DNA from: Bordetella ansorpii
GTDB lineage: Bacteria > Pseudomonadota > Gammaproteobacteria > Burkholderiales > Burkholderiaceae_B
Assembly: GCF_900078315.1 (NCBI RefSeq)
Contig: NZ_FKBS01000014.1
Location: 494,802 to 558,801 of the forward strand
Length of the DNA: 64,000 nt
Direction of reading: 5' to 3'
Part shown: piece by piece, positions 1 through 8,737 of the stretch
Numbering within the stretch: position 1 is the first letter of the stretch
Layout of the letters: every line of letters begins with the position of its first letter
The notes under the pieces: model-generated
Databases searched by the model: none
What the model was told of the DNA's origin: nothing
What the model saw: the letters and a program-made list of their open reading frames with translations, nothing else
Position numbers and translations under genes: made by a program

Positions 1-1
1 G

Positions 2-439
2 GAACGCGTGGGCATGAACCAGCACGGTTCCATCACCGCGCTGTACACCGTGCTGGTCGAAGGCGACGACATGACCGAGCCCATCGCCGACGAGACGCGC
101 TCCATCCTGGATGGCCACATCGTGCTGTCGCGCCGCCTGGGCGCGGCCAACCACTATCCCGCCATCGACGTGCTGGCCTCGGCCAGCCGCGTGATGAACG
201 CGGTGATCACGCCCGACCACAAGAAACTGGCCGGCCGTATCCGCGAGCTGATGGCCAAGTACCAGGAGGTCGAGCTGCTGGTGAAGATCGGCGAGTACAA
301 GCGCGGCGGCGACCCCGTCACCGACGAGGCCATCGACAAGATCGACGCCATCAACACCTTCCTGAAGCAACGCACCGACGAGCGCACCTCCTTGCCGCAG
401 GCTCTGGAACGCATGGCCAGCATCGTGGGAGTCAAGTAA
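2..439 (+). CDS. bscN: T3SS export ATPase BscN/SctN, C-terminal fragment
   Basis: This is the C-terminal 145 residues of the type III secretion ATPase; the gene runs off the left edge. The frame opens with E-R-V-G-M, the conserved stretch of the F1-like catalytic domain. It continues through the conserved D-G-H-I-V-L-S-R segment (around residue 37 of the fragment) and the helical C-terminal domain that contacts chaperone-substrate complexes. The family hexamer unfolds substrates at the base of the injectisome. The Walker motifs lie outside the window. It is followed after 3 bp by bscO, in the order known from Bordetella. A GTG at position 8 lies inside the domain and is not a start. Confidence 0.95.
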   Translation, partial: ERVGMNQHGSITALYTVLVEGDDMTEPIADETRSILDGHIVLSRRLGAANHYPAIDVLASASRVMNAVITPDHKKLAGRIRELMAKYQEVELLVKIGEYKRGGDPVTDEAIDKIDAINTFLKQRTDERTSLPQALERMASIVGVK

Positions 440-442
440 GCC

Positions 443-949
443 ATGAGTGTCTTCGACGAACTGCTGGCGATCAAGCGCTTTCGCGAGGGCCAGGCCGAGC
501 TGGCCGTGGCGCGCCAGCGGCAACTGCATGCCCAGGCCGAGGATGCCCAGGTGCAGGCTGAAGACCAGTTGCTGAAATACCAGGACTGGGCCAGGCAGCG
601 CGAGCGCGACATGTACGGCGACCTGTGCAGCCGAACGGTGCGCGTGCGCGAGATCGAAGACGTGCTGGCCGGCGTGGCCGACCTGCGCCAGGGCGAGCAG
701 CGCCAGCACGAGCAGGTGGCGGCGGCGCGCAAGCACGCCGAGCGCGAGGCCGATGCCCTGGCCGCGCGCCGTGTCGACCACCGCACCGCCAGCCGCATGA
801 CCGAGAAATTCGTCGAACTGGCCCGGATGCACCTGGAGGCGCACCTGAAGGAACTGGAGCGCAAGGAAGACCTGGAGATGGAAGAGGCCGCCTCGGTGGC
901 GCGCGACCGCGAGGACTGGGAGTCGCACGAGGAGTACGAACCCTCATGA
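443..949 (+). CDS. bscO: T3SS ATPase stalk protein BscO/SctO
   Basis: A 168-residue, highly charged protein rich in Glu, Arg, Gln and Ala, with heptad-like spacing over most of its length, as expected for the coiled-coil YscO/FliJ-type stalk that links the export ATPase to the export gate. Sequence conservation in this family is low. The call rests on size, composition and its position between the ATPase and bscP, starting 3 bp after the bscN stop. No signal peptide or membrane segment is seen. Confidence 0.85.
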   Translation: MSVFDELLAIKRFREGQAELAVARQRQLHAQAEDAQVQAEDQLLKYQDWARQRERDMYGDLCSRTVRVREIEDVLAGVADLRQGEQRQHEQVAAARKHAEREADALAARRVDHRTASRMTEKFVELARMHLEAHLKELERKEDLEMEEAASVARDREDWESHEEYEPS

Positions 950-1004
950 GCCGCTTCCTCCGCCGCGCCGCCCTATCCGCGTCCCTTGACGGGAGGATGA
1001 CGTC

Positions 1005-1646
1005 GTGAGCGTCGACCGCCGCATCGACCTGCACACCTCGGTGGCGCAGCAGGATCTTTCCGATCTGGCGCAATCCGATACCGGCCTGCGCCGCAACGCC
1101 TCCGATGCCGATCGGCAGGCTTTCGAACGCGCGCTGGCGCAGCCCCAGGACGAGTCCGCCGACGATGCCGACCGCAAGGCCTCGCCCCAGCAGGCCGCAG
1201 ATGCCATGCCGCGTCCGTTCGGGCTGTTCGCCACGGGCCTGCCGTCTCAGATGCCGGCCGATGCCGCGGCGGCGGGCAGCGATATCGCCGCCGCCCTGGG
1301 CCGGGATCTGGCCGAAGCCGCCGACCGCCTGCTGGTGGGCGACGGCAGCAGCGGACGGCGCGAGGTTCGCGTCGAATTGAAGGACGACGTGCTGCCTGGC
1401 GTGACGGTGTCCGTCTACCAGGAAGCCGGCCGCGTGGTGGCTGCCTTTGCCTGCGCCAGCGAGGCCTCGCGCGAGAAACTCTGCGCCGCCGCGCCGGGGC
1501 TGGCGGCCGAACTGGCCCGGTCGCTGGGCCGCGCCTGCCTGGTGCGCGTGACCACCGACGATCCCGAAGACCCTTGCCTGTTCGAGATCGCGAGCGGCGA
1601 TCCGTCGGACGGTGGCGCACCGTCGTCGGCCGACGCCGCACCCTGA
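1005..1646 (+). CDS. bscP: T3SS needle-length regulator BscP/SctP
   Basis: A 213-residue protein at the SctP position, between bscO and bscQ. The first half is low-complexity and rich in Ala, Asp and Gln (ruler-like). The second half, roughly residues 110-200, is a compact domain resembling the T3S4 substrate-specificity-switch region. In the family it measures needle or hook length and switches the SctU gate to late substrates. A GTG start is chosen because GGGAGG lies 8 bp upstream and the codon directly follows the bscO end region. Sequence similarity across this family is weak, so position carries much of the call. Confidence 0.8.
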   Translation: MSVDRRIDLHTSVAQQDLSDLAQSDTGLRRNASDADRQAFERALAQPQDESADDADRKASPQQAADAMPRPFGLFATGLPSQMPADAAAAGSDIAAALGRDLAEAADRLLVGDGSSGRREVRVELKDDVLPGVTVSVYQEAGRVVAAFACASEASREKLCAAAPGLAAELARSLGRACLVRVTTDDPEDPCLFEIASGDPSDGGAPSSADAAP

Positions 1647-1662
1647 GGATGACTCTGACACG

Positions 1663-2754
1663 ATGGACCCCATGATTCCCGTTACGGCCCAACCCGCGAT
1701 CCTGCCGCGCCTGAGCGCGAACGAGGCTCGCGCCCTGACGTTGATCGCGCGCCACGGTGCGGACTTCAGCGTCGAGCTGCCTCCCGCCGACGGCGCCGCG
1801 GCCGATGCCGCGCCCGTCTCGTGGCGCGTCGGTTTCACCGCCGGCGCGGTGGACGCGCTGCGGCAGGCGGCTGATTGGCGTACCGGCATCGAATGGGCCG
1901 GCGCCACGCTGCGCCTGGCCCTGCCGCGCAATGCGCCCGATGCCTGGCTGGCCGCGCGCTTGCCCACGCTGGCGCCGGGCCCGCTGCCCGCGTCGCTGCG
2001 CGCCGCCGCGCTGGAAACCCTGTTGTCCGAGATCGTGGCCGCGCTGACGCGCGTATCGCCGGGCGGCCCCGCCCATGTGCGCCCCGTGCAGGAAAACGAT
2101 GCCGTCTCGCTGCCGCACGTGTGGACGCTGACGCTGCGCGCCGCCGCCACGGGCGAGGTCTGCCATGTGGTGCTCGAGGCCGATGGCCTGGGCCTGATGC
2201 TGCTGGCCAGCCTGATCTCCGGGGCGACGCCGGCCGCCAACGCGCTGGACACCGACGCATTGCCCGTCACCCTGCGCGCCGTGCTGGGCGCGCTGACGCT
2301 GCCGGCCGCCGAACTGCGCACGCTGCAGCCACGCGACGTGCTGCTGCTGGACGAATACCTGGTCGGCGCGCAGGGCGAACTCTGGCTCGCCATCCCGCAA
2401 GGCCAGGGCCTGCGCGTGCGCGCCGAACAATCCACCTACATCGTCACCCAAGGCTGGACCTCCGTCATGACCCAGACCCCCGCTACCCAGGATGCGGCCG
2501 CCGTGCAGGCAGCCGAACCGCTGGATCTCGATTCCATCCCCGTGCGCCTGAGCTTCGACCTGGGCGACCGCACGCTGACGCTGGCCGAACTGCGCCGCCT
2601 GCAGCCTGGCGAAACCTTCGACCTGCAGCGTCCGCTGGCCGACGGCCCCGTCATGATCCGCGCCAACGGCGCCCTGCTGGGCACCGGCACGCTGGTCGAG
2701 ATCGATGGCCGCATCGGCGTCACCATCGCCACGCTCGGCAGGGAACCCGCATGA
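1663..2754 (+). CDS. bscQ: T3SS cytoplasmic sorting-platform (C-ring) protein BscQ/SctQ
   Basis: A 363-residue SctQ/FliN-like protein that builds the cytoplasmic sorting platform. The last 75 residues (from about residue 285) have the SPOA pattern: hydrophobic beta strands around L-x-F-D-L-G-D-R and a terminal G-T-G-x-L-V-E-I-D-G-R-I-G-V segment typical of FliN-type surface-presentation domains. The ATG at 1663 is preferred because an in-frame upstream extension would overlap the end of bscP with arginine/proline-rich sequence of no merit. An ATG at 1672 is a possible alternative. The family can have an internal translation start giving a short SPOA form; I did not identify one with confidence here. 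Confidence 0.88.
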   Translation: MDPMIPVTAQPAILPRLSANEARALTLIARHGADFSVELPPADGAAADAAPVSWRVGFTAGAVDALRQAADWRTGIEWAGATLRLALPRNAPDAWLAARLPTLAPGPLPASLRAAALETLLSEIVAALTRVSPGGPAHVRPVQENDAVSLPHVWTLTLRAAATGEVCHVVLEADGLGLMLLASLISGATPAANALDTDALPVTLRAVLGALTLPAAELRTLQPRDVLLLDEYLVGAQGELWLAIPQGQGLRVRAEQSTYIVTQGWTSVMTQTPATQDAAAVQAAEPLDLDSIPVRLSFDLGDRTLTLAELRRLQPGETFDLQRPLADGPVMIRANGALLGTGTLVEIDGRIGVTIATLGREPA

Positions 2755-2779
2755 TTTCCGCATCCAAGAGGGCCGCGCC

Positions 2780-3466
2780 ATGACCGGCTTCGATCCCGTC
2801 AGCCTGGCCGTCATCCTGGCGATGCTGGCGCTGGTGCCGCTGGCCGCCGTGATGACGACCTCGTTCCTGAAGATCGCCATCGTGCTGTCCCTGGTGCGCA
2901 ACGCCATCGGCGTGCAGCAGGTGCCGCCCAACATCGCGCTGTACGGCCTGGCGCTGATCCTGTCCGTCTACGTGATGGGCCCGGTGGTCATGGAAGTCGG
3001 CGGCGAGCTCAAGGCCGTCAGCCAGCAGCAGCACGCGCCGGACTCGCTCCAGCCCGGCGTGCCGCCGCCCGACCGCATGGGCGCCGTCATCGAGGCTGTC
3101 TCGCGTGGCATCGAGCCGCTGCGCAGCTTCATGCAGAAGAACAGCCGCCCCGAGCAGCGCGATTTCTTCCTGCGCACCGCCCGTCACCTGTGGGGCGAGG
3201 AACAGGCGCGCGACCTGAAGGACAACGACTTCCTGGTGCTGATACCGGCCTTCCTGGTGTCCGAGCTGTCGGCCGCATTCCAGATCGGCTTCCTGCTGTA
3301 CCTGCCTTTCGTGGTGATCGACCTGATCGTCTCCAACATCCTGCTGGCCATGGGCATGATGATGGTGTCGCCCGTGACGATCTCGCTGCCGCTCAAGCTG
3401 TTCCTGTTCGTCATGGTGGACGGCTGGACCCGGCTGATACAGGGCCTGGTCCTGTCGTACGGGTAG
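2780..3466 (+). CDS. bscR: T3SS export-gate protein BscR/SctR
   Basis: A 228-residue inner-membrane export-gate subunit of the SctR/FliP family. It has an N-terminal hydrophobic segment, then the hallmark M-T-T-S-F-L-K-I-A-I-V-L-S-L-V-R (around residues 24-39), a polar middle region, and two C-terminal hydrophobic segments containing P-F-x-V-I-D-L-I-V-S-N-I-L-L-A-M-G-M-M. SctR forms the pentameric core of the secretion pore with SctS and SctT. The start is the ATG that opens the conserved hydrophobic N-terminus. Ten codons (2751-2783) overlap the bscQ stop and this start, which may couple translation. Confidence 0.96.
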   Translation: MTGFDPVSLAVILAMLALVPLAAVMTTSFLKIAIVLSLVRNAIGVQQVPPNIALYGLALILSVYVMGPVVMEVGGELKAVSQQQHAPDSLQPGVPPPDRMGAVIEAVSRGIEPLRSFMQKNSRPEQRDFFLRTARHLWGEEQARDLKDNDFLVLIPAFLVSELSAAFQIGFLLYLPFVVIDLIVSNILLAMGMMMVSPVTISLPLKLFLFVMVDGWTRLIQGLVLSYG

Positions 3467-3474
3467 GGGGCGGC

Positions 3475-3741
3475 ATGCAGAACGTCGACGTCGTCTCCTA
3501 CATGACCCAGGCGCTGTACCTGGTGCTGTGGCTGTCCCTGCCGCCCATCGCGGTGGCCGCCATCGTGGGCACGCTGTTCTCGCTGTTCCAGGCGCTGACG
3601 CAGATCCAGGAACAGACGCTGTCCTTCGCCGTCAAGCTGATCGCCGTATTCGCCACCTTGCTGCTGACGGCGCCGTGGATCAGCGGCGAACTCTACAACT
3701 ACACCATTTCGGTGTTCGACCTCTTTTACAAAATCCACTGA
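3475..3741 (+). CDS. bscS: T3SS export-gate protein BscS/SctS
   Basis: An 88-residue protein with two transmembrane helical hairpins and the family-typical Q-A-L-T-Q-I-Q-E-Q-T-L-S-F segment between them (around residues 38-50). This is the exact size and pattern of SctS/FliQ, of which several copies surround the SctR-SctT pore. The ATG lies 8 bp after the bscR stop with a G-rich ribosome-binding sequence in between. The next gene, bscT, starts 17 bp downstream. Confidence 0.95.
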   Translation: MQNVDVVSYMTQALYLVLWLSLPPIAVAAIVGTLFSLFQALTQIQEQTLSFAVKLIAVFATLLLTAPWISGELYNYTISVFDLFYKIH

Positions 3742-3758
3742 GGCGGACGCGGAACGAA

Positions 3759-4559
3759 ATGATCTCGGGCGTTACCTACGCGGAAGCGAACACTTTCATG
3801 GCCACGCTGGCGCTGACGCAGCCGCGCATCCTGGCGATGTGCGCCATGCTGCCGCTGTTCAACCGCCAGTTGCTGCCGGGCATGCTGCGCTACGCGGTGG
3901 GCGCCGGGCTCGGCCTGATCCTGGTTCCCGCGCTGGCGCCGGGCTATGCCGCGCTGGACCTGAACTGGCTCGACATCGTGCTGCTGGTGGTGAAAGAAGT
4001 GTTCGTGGGGCTGGTGCTGGGCTTTCTGGTGGCCATTCCGTTCTGGATCTTCGAGGCCGTGGGCTTCGTCATCGACAACCAGCGTGGAGCCAGCCTGGGG
4101 GCCGTGATCAACCCGGGCACGGGCAACGACTCGTCGCCGCTGGGCATCCTGTTCAACCAGGCGTTCATGGTGTTCTTTCTGGTCGGGGGCGGTTTTTCCT
4201 TGATGCTGACGATGCTGTACGACAGCTTCCGCTTGTGGGATCTCTGGCATTGGACGCCCGCGCTGCAGCGCGAGAGCATCCCGCTGTTGCTCGACCAGCT
4301 CAGCCGCATGGCGAGACTGGTGCTGCTGTTCGCCGCGCCGGCCATCGTCGCCATGTTCCTGGCCGAGCTGGGTCTGGCCCTGGTCAGCCGTTTCGCGCCG
4401 CAGTTGCAGGTGTTCTTCCTGGCCATGCCCATCAAGAGCGCGCTGGCCTTCCTGGTGCTGGTGCTCTACATGAGCCCGCTGTTCGACTACGCCGGCGAGG
4501 CTACGCGGGGCATCGGCGGCATCCTGCCGTTCCTCGACAACCAATGGCGGGCGCCATGA
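3759..4559 (+). CDS. bscT: T3SS export-gate protein BscT/SctT
   Basis: A 266-residue polytopic membrane protein of the SctT/FliR family, with about six hydrophobic segments. Family marks include an early R-x-L-A-M-C-A-M-L-P-L-F, the E-A-V-G-F-V-I-D-N-Q-R-G-A-S segment and N-D-S-S-P-L-G. It forms the export-gate opening together with SctR and SctS. The ATG is preceded by GGAACG and lies 17 bp after bscS. Its stop overlaps the bscU start by 4 bp (ATGA), which suggests translational coupling. Confidence 0.95.
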   Translation: MISGVTYAEANTFMATLALTQPRILAMCAMLPLFNRQLLPGMLRYAVGAGLGLILVPALAPGYAALDLNWLDIVLLVVKEVFVGLVLGFLVAIPFWIFEAVGFVIDNQRGASLGAVINPGTGNDSSPLGILFNQAFMVFFLVGGGFSLMLTMLYDSFRLWDLWHWTPALQRESIPLLLDQLSRMARLVLLFAAPAIVAMFLAELGLALVSRFAPQLQVFFLAMPIKSALAFLVLVLYMSPLFDYAGEATRGIGGILPFLDNQWRAP

Positions 4560-5605
4560 GCGGCGAAAAGACCGAACAGCCAACCGCCAAGCGCCTGCGC
4601 GAGTCGCGCCAGAAAGGGGACGTCGCGCACAGCAAGGATTTCACCCAGACGCTGCTGGTGCTGGCGCTGTTCGGCTACATGCTGGCCAACGCCAAGAACA
4701 TCATCGAGTCGCTGGGCCGGCTGATGCTGGTGCCGTCCACGCTGGTCGGCCTGCCGTTCGACGCCGCGCTGAAAACCGCGCTGGATGCGTCGTTGCGCGA
4801 AGGCATCGGCCTGGTGCTGCCTTTCCTGCTGATCGTGCTGCTGGTCGGCATGTTCTCCGAGTTCCTGCAGGTGGGCATCGTGCTGGCGTTCGAGAAGCTC
4901 AAGCCGTCGGGCAAGAAGCTCGACGTCATGGGCAATCTGAAGAACATGTTCTCGAAGAAGAACCTGGTCGAGTTGCTGAAATCCATCATCAAGATCGCGT
5001 TCCTGTCGGTGCTGGTGGTGTTCGTGGTGCGCGATGCGCTGCCCGAGCTGATGTCCGTGCCGCATAGCGGCCTGGCGGGCCTGCAGACCGGCGTGGGCGG
5101 CATGCTGCGCACGCTTCTGGTCAACGTGGCCCTGGCCTACGTCATCATTTCGCTGGCCGATTTCGTCTGGCAGCGCATGCAGTACCGCAAGGGGCTGATG
5201 ATGAGCAAGGAAGAGGTCAAGCAGGAATACAAGGAAAGCGAAGGCGATCCGCACATCAAGCACAAGCGCAAGCACCTGCACCAGGAAATGGTGATGAGCG
5301 GCGCCGTCCACAGCGCCCGCAAGGCCTCGGTGGTGGTCACCAACCCGACCCACCTGGCCGTCGCGCTGTATTACGAACCCGACGAGACACCGTTGCCGCT
5401 GGTGCTGGCCAAGGGCGAAGGCTACCTGGCCGAGCAGATGATGCAGGCCGCGCGCGAAGCCGGCGTGCCGGTGATGCAGAACATCCCGTTGGCGCGCGCG
5501 CTGATGGCCGATGCCCAGGCAGACCAGTACATCCCGAGCGAACTGATCGAACCCGTGGCCGAGGTGTTGCGCCTGGTGCGCAAGCTGGCCGCTTCCGAGG
5601 AATGA
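4556..5605 (+). CDS. bscU: T3SS autocleaving switch protein BscU/SctU
   Basis: A 349-residue SctU/FlhB-family protein. It starts M-S-G-E-K-T-E-Q-P-T, the classic N-terminus, then has four transmembrane segments and a cytoplasmic domain with the autoproteolysis motif N-P-T-H at residues 263-266. Cleavage after the Asn is known in this family to allow the change from early to late substrates. The motif is intact, so the switch should be functional. The start overlaps the bscT stop (ATGA), and the next gene begins 4 bp after the stop. Confidence 0.97.
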   Translation: MSGEKTEQPTAKRLRESRQKGDVAHSKDFTQTLLVLALFGYMLANAKNIIESLGRLMLVPSTLVGLPFDAALKTALDASLREGIGLVLPFLLIVLLVGMFSEFLQVGIVLAFEKLKPSGKKLDVMGNLKNMFSKKNLVELLKSIIKIAFLSVLVVFVVRDALPELMSVPHSGLAGLQTGVGGMLRTLLVNVALAYVIISLADFVWQRMQYRKGLMMSKEEVKQEYKESEGDPHIKHKRKHLHQEMVMSGAVHSARKASVVVTNPTHLAVALYYEPDETPLPLVLAKGEGYLAEQMMQAAREAGVPVMQNIPLARALMADAQADQYIPSELIEPVAEVLRLVRKLAASEE

Positions 5606-5609
5606 CGCC

Positions 5610-6008
5610 ATGTCAGCCATCCCCCATCCCCTGATCGCGCGCTACCTGGCGCGCCACGCGATTGCCGAGGCGCTGCGTACCGACGGCCGCGCCACGTTGA
5701 CGATCGACGACAAGTACCGCGTGCACCTGCAAGGCGCGCGCAATGGCTGGCTGGCGATATCCGCGCGGCTGTGCGCCTTGCCGCCCGCGGGCCTCGCGCG
5801 CGAGGATTTCATCGCCGGCCTGGGCAAGCAGGCCGGCGGGATGCTCGCCGGCCATGCGTCGGCCTGCGTGATCGATCCGGCCGAAGAGGCCCTGTGGCTG
5901 CAGCAGATGGTGCGTCCCGACAGCAGCGAGATCGAGGTGGACGAGGCCGTCGGCCAGTTCGCCAACGCGCTGTCGTTCTGGACCGGTGCGGTCAAGCGGG
6001 CGGCCTGA
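5610..6008 (+). CDS. bscW: T3SS chaperone-like protein BscW
   Basis: A 132-residue acidic protein at the bscW position between bscU and bscC. Its size, the alternating alpha/beta pattern and the conserved-looking D-D-K-Y-x-V-H-L and L-W-L-Q-Q-M-V segments fit the CesT/Tir-type secretion chaperone fold. No signal peptide or membrane segment is seen. The client cannot be read from the sequence, and the gene name rests mainly on order and size. Confidence 0.75.
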   Translation: MSAIPHPLIARYLARHAIAEALRTDGRATLTIDDKYRVHLQGARNGWLAISARLCALPPAGLAREDFIAGLGKQAGGMLAGHASACVIDPAEEALWLQQMVRPDSSEIEVDEAVGQFANALSFWTGAVKRAA

Positions 6009-6035
6009 ACCAAAGCATGCATTGAGGAGAGTCAG

Positions 6036-7967
6036 TTGAAGCGGATCATCCTGGCGGGCGCCCTGTCGCTGGCATTGATGGGAGCGGCCGACGCCGCGCC
6101 CAACTGGCCCAACGCCCCCTATACCTACTACGCCAAGAGCGAGAGCCTGCAGAGCGTGCTGCGCCAGTTCGCCAGCGGCTTCAGCCTGTCGCTGCAGATG
6201 GGGCCGGAGGTCGCGGGCGTGGTCAACGGCAACTTCAACGCCAGCACACCCACCGAGTTCATGGACCGGTTGGGCGGCGTGTACGGTTTCAACTGGTTCG
6301 TGTATTCGGGCACGCTGTTCATCAGCCGCACCAGCGACATGAGCACGCGCTCGGTCAGCGCCATGGGCAGTTCCATCAGCGCGCTGCACGCCGCGTTGCT
6401 GCAACTGGGCGTGCTGGACCCGCGCTTCGGCTGGGGCGAACTGCCCGACCAGGGCATCGCGCTGGTGTCGGGCCCGCCGGCCTACGTCAACCTGGTCGAA
6501 CGCACCGTGGCGGCGTTGCCGCTGGGCGCGGGCGGCCAGCAGGTGGCCGTGTTCCGCCTGAAGCACGCCACGGTCAACGATCGCACCGTCAGTTACCGGG
6601 ACCAGTCGGTGATCACGCCCGGCATGGCCACCGTGCTGCGCAACCTGATCCTGGGCAACGGCGGCGGCAACAACAACGAAACGCTGTCGGCCATTGCCGC
6701 GCCGCTGCGCGAGAACCCGCCGGCCTTTCCCGGCACACCCGCCCAGGAAGGCGCGGGCGGCGCCATCGCGGGCGGTCCCGCAGCCGCGGCAGCCGCTGCC
6801 GCGAGCGACAGTTCGCGCGGCAGCCGCCGCGGCGCCGGCCTGCGTCTGCGCGAGCCCACGGTGCAGGCCGATCCGCGGCTGAACGCCATCATCGTGCAGG
6901 ACATTCCCGACCGCATACCGATCTACAAGGCGCTGATCGACCAGCTCGACGTGCCCAGCACGCTGATCGAGATCGAGGCGATGATCGTCGACGTCAACTC
7001 GGACCTGGTCAACGAACTGGGCGTGCAATGGGGCGCGCGTGCCGGCAGCACGTCTGCGGGCTACGGCAACCTGGGCCTGTCCACCAGCGGCGGCCTGCCG
7101 CTGGATTCGGGCGCTGCCCTCTCGCCGGGCACCATCGGCATCAGCATCGGCAACTCGCTGGCGGCGCGCGTGCGCGCCCTGCAGACGCGCGGCCAGGCCA
7201 ACATCCTGTCGCAGCCTTCGATCCTGACGGCCGACAACCTGGGTTCGCTGATCGACATCTCGGATACGTTCTATATCCAGACCACGGGCGAGCGCGTGGC
7301 CACCGTCACGCCCATCACCGTGGGCACGTCGCTGCGCGTCACGCCGCGCTACATCGAAGGCAGGTCGCGCCGCGAAGTGGAACTGGCCGTCGACATCGAG
7401 GACGGCCGCATCCAGGATGAACGCCTGGTGGGTGATCTGCCCACGGTGCGTCGCAGCACCATCAGCACGCTGGCCGTGGTCGGCGACGACCAGACCCTGC
7501 TGGTGGGGGGCTACAACGCCACGCAGGACAGCGAACAGGTCGACAAGGTGCCGTTCCTGGGCGACATCCCCGGCCTGGGGGCCCTGTTCTCCAGCCGCAG
7601 CAAGACCGTGCAGCGCCGCGAGCGCCTGTTCCTGCTGCGTCCGCGTGTCGTCGCCATCAATGGCGAGACCGTTGCCGCGCCGCGAGGCCAGTCGCGCGCC
7701 GGCCGCGCCATGAACGCCACCTGGGCGCAGGCCGGCGAGAAACCGACGGCGGGCCAATACCTGGACCTGATGCAGGGCCAGCAGACGCGCGTGCAGTTCG
7801 AGGCCGTGACAGTGCCGTCATCCGGCGGGCCGGTGCGTGCCTCCGACCGCTACATCGAGTCGGTGCCCTTGGGCCCGGGCCAGGCTCAGCCCGTGATGCA
7901 GCCTGGCGGTGCGGTGCTGCGCGTGGAGACGCCGAATGCGCCCGGTACGGGCCGTGGCGAACCTTGA
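6036..7967 (+). CDS. bscC: T3SS outer-membrane secretin BscC/SctC
   Basis: A 643-residue secretin. An N-terminal signal peptide (K-R-I-I-L-A-G-A-L-S-L-A-L-M-G-A) precedes periplasmic N-domains (about residues 25-300), separated by an Ala/Gly-rich linker around residues 245-265 from the C-terminal secretin barrel. The barrel ends with the signature V-P-F-L-G-D-I-P-G-L-G-A-L-F and R-E-R-L-F-L-L-R-P-R-V-V. It forms the outer-membrane ring of the injectisome. The start is a TTG with GAGGAG about 8 bp upstream; no ATG in frame gives a usable signal peptide. It is the last gene of this operon and converges on the sigma-factor gene. Confidence 0.95.
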   Translation: MKRIILAGALSLALMGAADAAPNWPNAPYTYYAKSESLQSVLRQFASGFSLSLQMGPEVAGVVNGNFNASTPTEFMDRLGGVYGFNWFVYSGTLFISRTSDMSTRSVSAMGSSISALHAALLQLGVLDPRFGWGELPDQGIALVSGPPAYVNLVERTVAALPLGAGGQQVAVFRLKHATVNDRTVSYRDQSVITPGMATVLRNLILGNGGGNNNETLSAIAAPLRENPPAFPGTPAQEGAGGAIAGGPAAAAAAAASDSSRGSRRGAGLRLREPTVQADPRLNAIIVQDIPDRIPIYKALIDQLDVPSTLIEIEAMIVDVNSDLVNELGVQWGARAGSTSAGYGNLGLSTSGGLPLDSGAALSPGTIGISIGNSLAARVRALQTRGQANILSQPSILTADNLGSLIDISDTFYIQTTGERVATVTPITVGTSLRVTPRYIEGRSRREVELAVDIEDGRIQDERLVGDLPTVRRSTISTLAVVGDDQTLLVGGYNATQDSEQVDKVPFLGDIPGLGALFSSRSKTVQRRERLFLLRPRVVAINGETVAAPRGQSRAGRAMNATWAQAGEKPTAGQYLDLMQGQQTRVQFEAVTVPSSGGPVRASDRYIESVPLGPGQAQPVMQPGGAVLRVETPNAPGTGRGEP

Positions 7968-7987
7968 TGGAAAGGAAGGGCCGCGGC

Positions 7988-8590
7988 TCAGTCGTTGAGC
8001 GTCAGGCCTTTTTGCAGCAGTTTGTCGCGCAGGGCGGTTCGCGCGCGCGACAGGCGGCTGCGGACGGTGCCGATGGGCACGGTCAGCAGTACGGCGGCGT
8101 CTTCGTACGACATGTTGTCCAGGCCGATCATCAGCAGGATGCCGCGCATGTTCTCGGGCAATTCGTCGAGCGCCTCCTGCATCAGCCGCACGGTCTGCGC
8201 CTGTTCCAGCGCCTGTTCGGGCGTGGATTCGGATGCCGCGTGCGTGGCCAGGCTGTCTTCGCCGACGAAGTCGTAGCGGCGCTCGGGCGCACGCGACAGA
8301 TAGTTGCGCACCAGGTTCAGCGCGATGCCGTACAGCCAGGTGGACAACTGCGATTCGCCGCGAAACGTCTGGTACGAGCGCGCCGCTTCGACGAACGCCT
8401 GCTGGGCGAGGTCTTCGGCTTCGCTGGTATTGCCGATGTGCTTGATGATGAAGCGCTGCAGCCGCCCGCTGTGTTCGTGGATCAGGTCGCGCAGCAAGCG
8501 ATCGTCTTGCGGGCTCCAGGAGGGACCGCCGCAGCCGGGCTGCGGAGCCGCTTCGAGCGAAGCGCCGGTATGGTCCAGGGAGTCGGGCAT
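7988..8590 (-). CDS. btrS: ECF sigma factor, BtrS-like regulator of the T3SS
   Basis: A 200-residue sigma-70-family ECF factor. Region 2 (about residues 37-100) carries E-A-E-D-L-A-Q-Q-A-F-V-E-A and S-T-W-L-Y-G-I-A-L-N. Region 4 (about 141-192) carries L-P-E-N-M-R and the helix-turn-helix S-Y-E-D-A-A-V-L-L-T-V-P-I-G-T-V-R-S-R-L. In Bordetella the ECF factor BtrS (BrpL) directs transcription of the bsc genes. Its place beside bscC and near btrU/btrV/btrW supports the same role here. The upstream 147 bp contain several small inverted repeats (see separate entry). Confidence 0.85.
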   Translation of the reverse strand: MPDSLDHTGASLEAAPQPGCGGPSWSPQDDRLLRDLIHEHSGRLQRFIIKHIGNTSEAEDLAQQAFVEAARSYQTFRGESQLSTWLYGIALNLVRNYLSRAPERRYDFVGEDSLATHAASESTPEQALEQAQTVRLMQEALDELPENMRGILLMIGLDNMSYEDAAVLLTVPIGTVRSRLSRARTALRDKLLQKGLTLND

Positions 8591-8636
8591 GGGAGACAGA
8601 CGGTAAGAATTGAGCGTAAATCAGCTACAAAGTACT

Positions 8637-8706
8637 ACACAGAATGTGTAATTCGCAATTACTGGAAATACGGTAGCGCCCAGCCAACAGGGTGTGAATT
8701 GTCACA
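8637..8706. promoter_or_regulatory. Cluster of three inverted repeats upstream of the ECF sigma gene
   Basis: Three short palindromes lie in the 147-bp gap ahead of the minus-strand sigma gene: ACACA-gaa-TGTGT at 8637-8649, GTAATT-cgc-AATTAC at 8648-8662 and TGTGA-attg-TCACA at 8693-8706. The gap is clearly more AT-rich than its surroundings. They are candidate operators or promoter elements for the sigma gene. The third resembles half-sites of CRP/FNR-type regulators, but its 4-bp spacing fits neither consensus exactly. Confidence 0.4.
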
Positions 8707-8737
8707 TTTGGTGCGACACCGCCGGCAATCCCGAGTG

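Noticed and set aside
945-1007. Short frame starting at the ATG at 945, ahead of bscP
   Set aside because: Only 20 codons, Arg-rich, ending within the bscP start. It could aid coupling but nothing supports a protein.
471-2934. Long minus-strand open frames opposite bscO, bscP and bscQ
   Set aside because: Arg/Ala/Pro-rich translations without motifs, lying antisense to a recognised operon with correct spacing and ribosome-binding sites.
8693-8706. CRP/FNR site upstream of the ECF sigma gene
   Set aside because: TGTGA and TCACA are separated by 4 bp instead of the 6 bp of a CRP site, and the arms do not match FNR. It was kept only as an unassigned inverted repeat.
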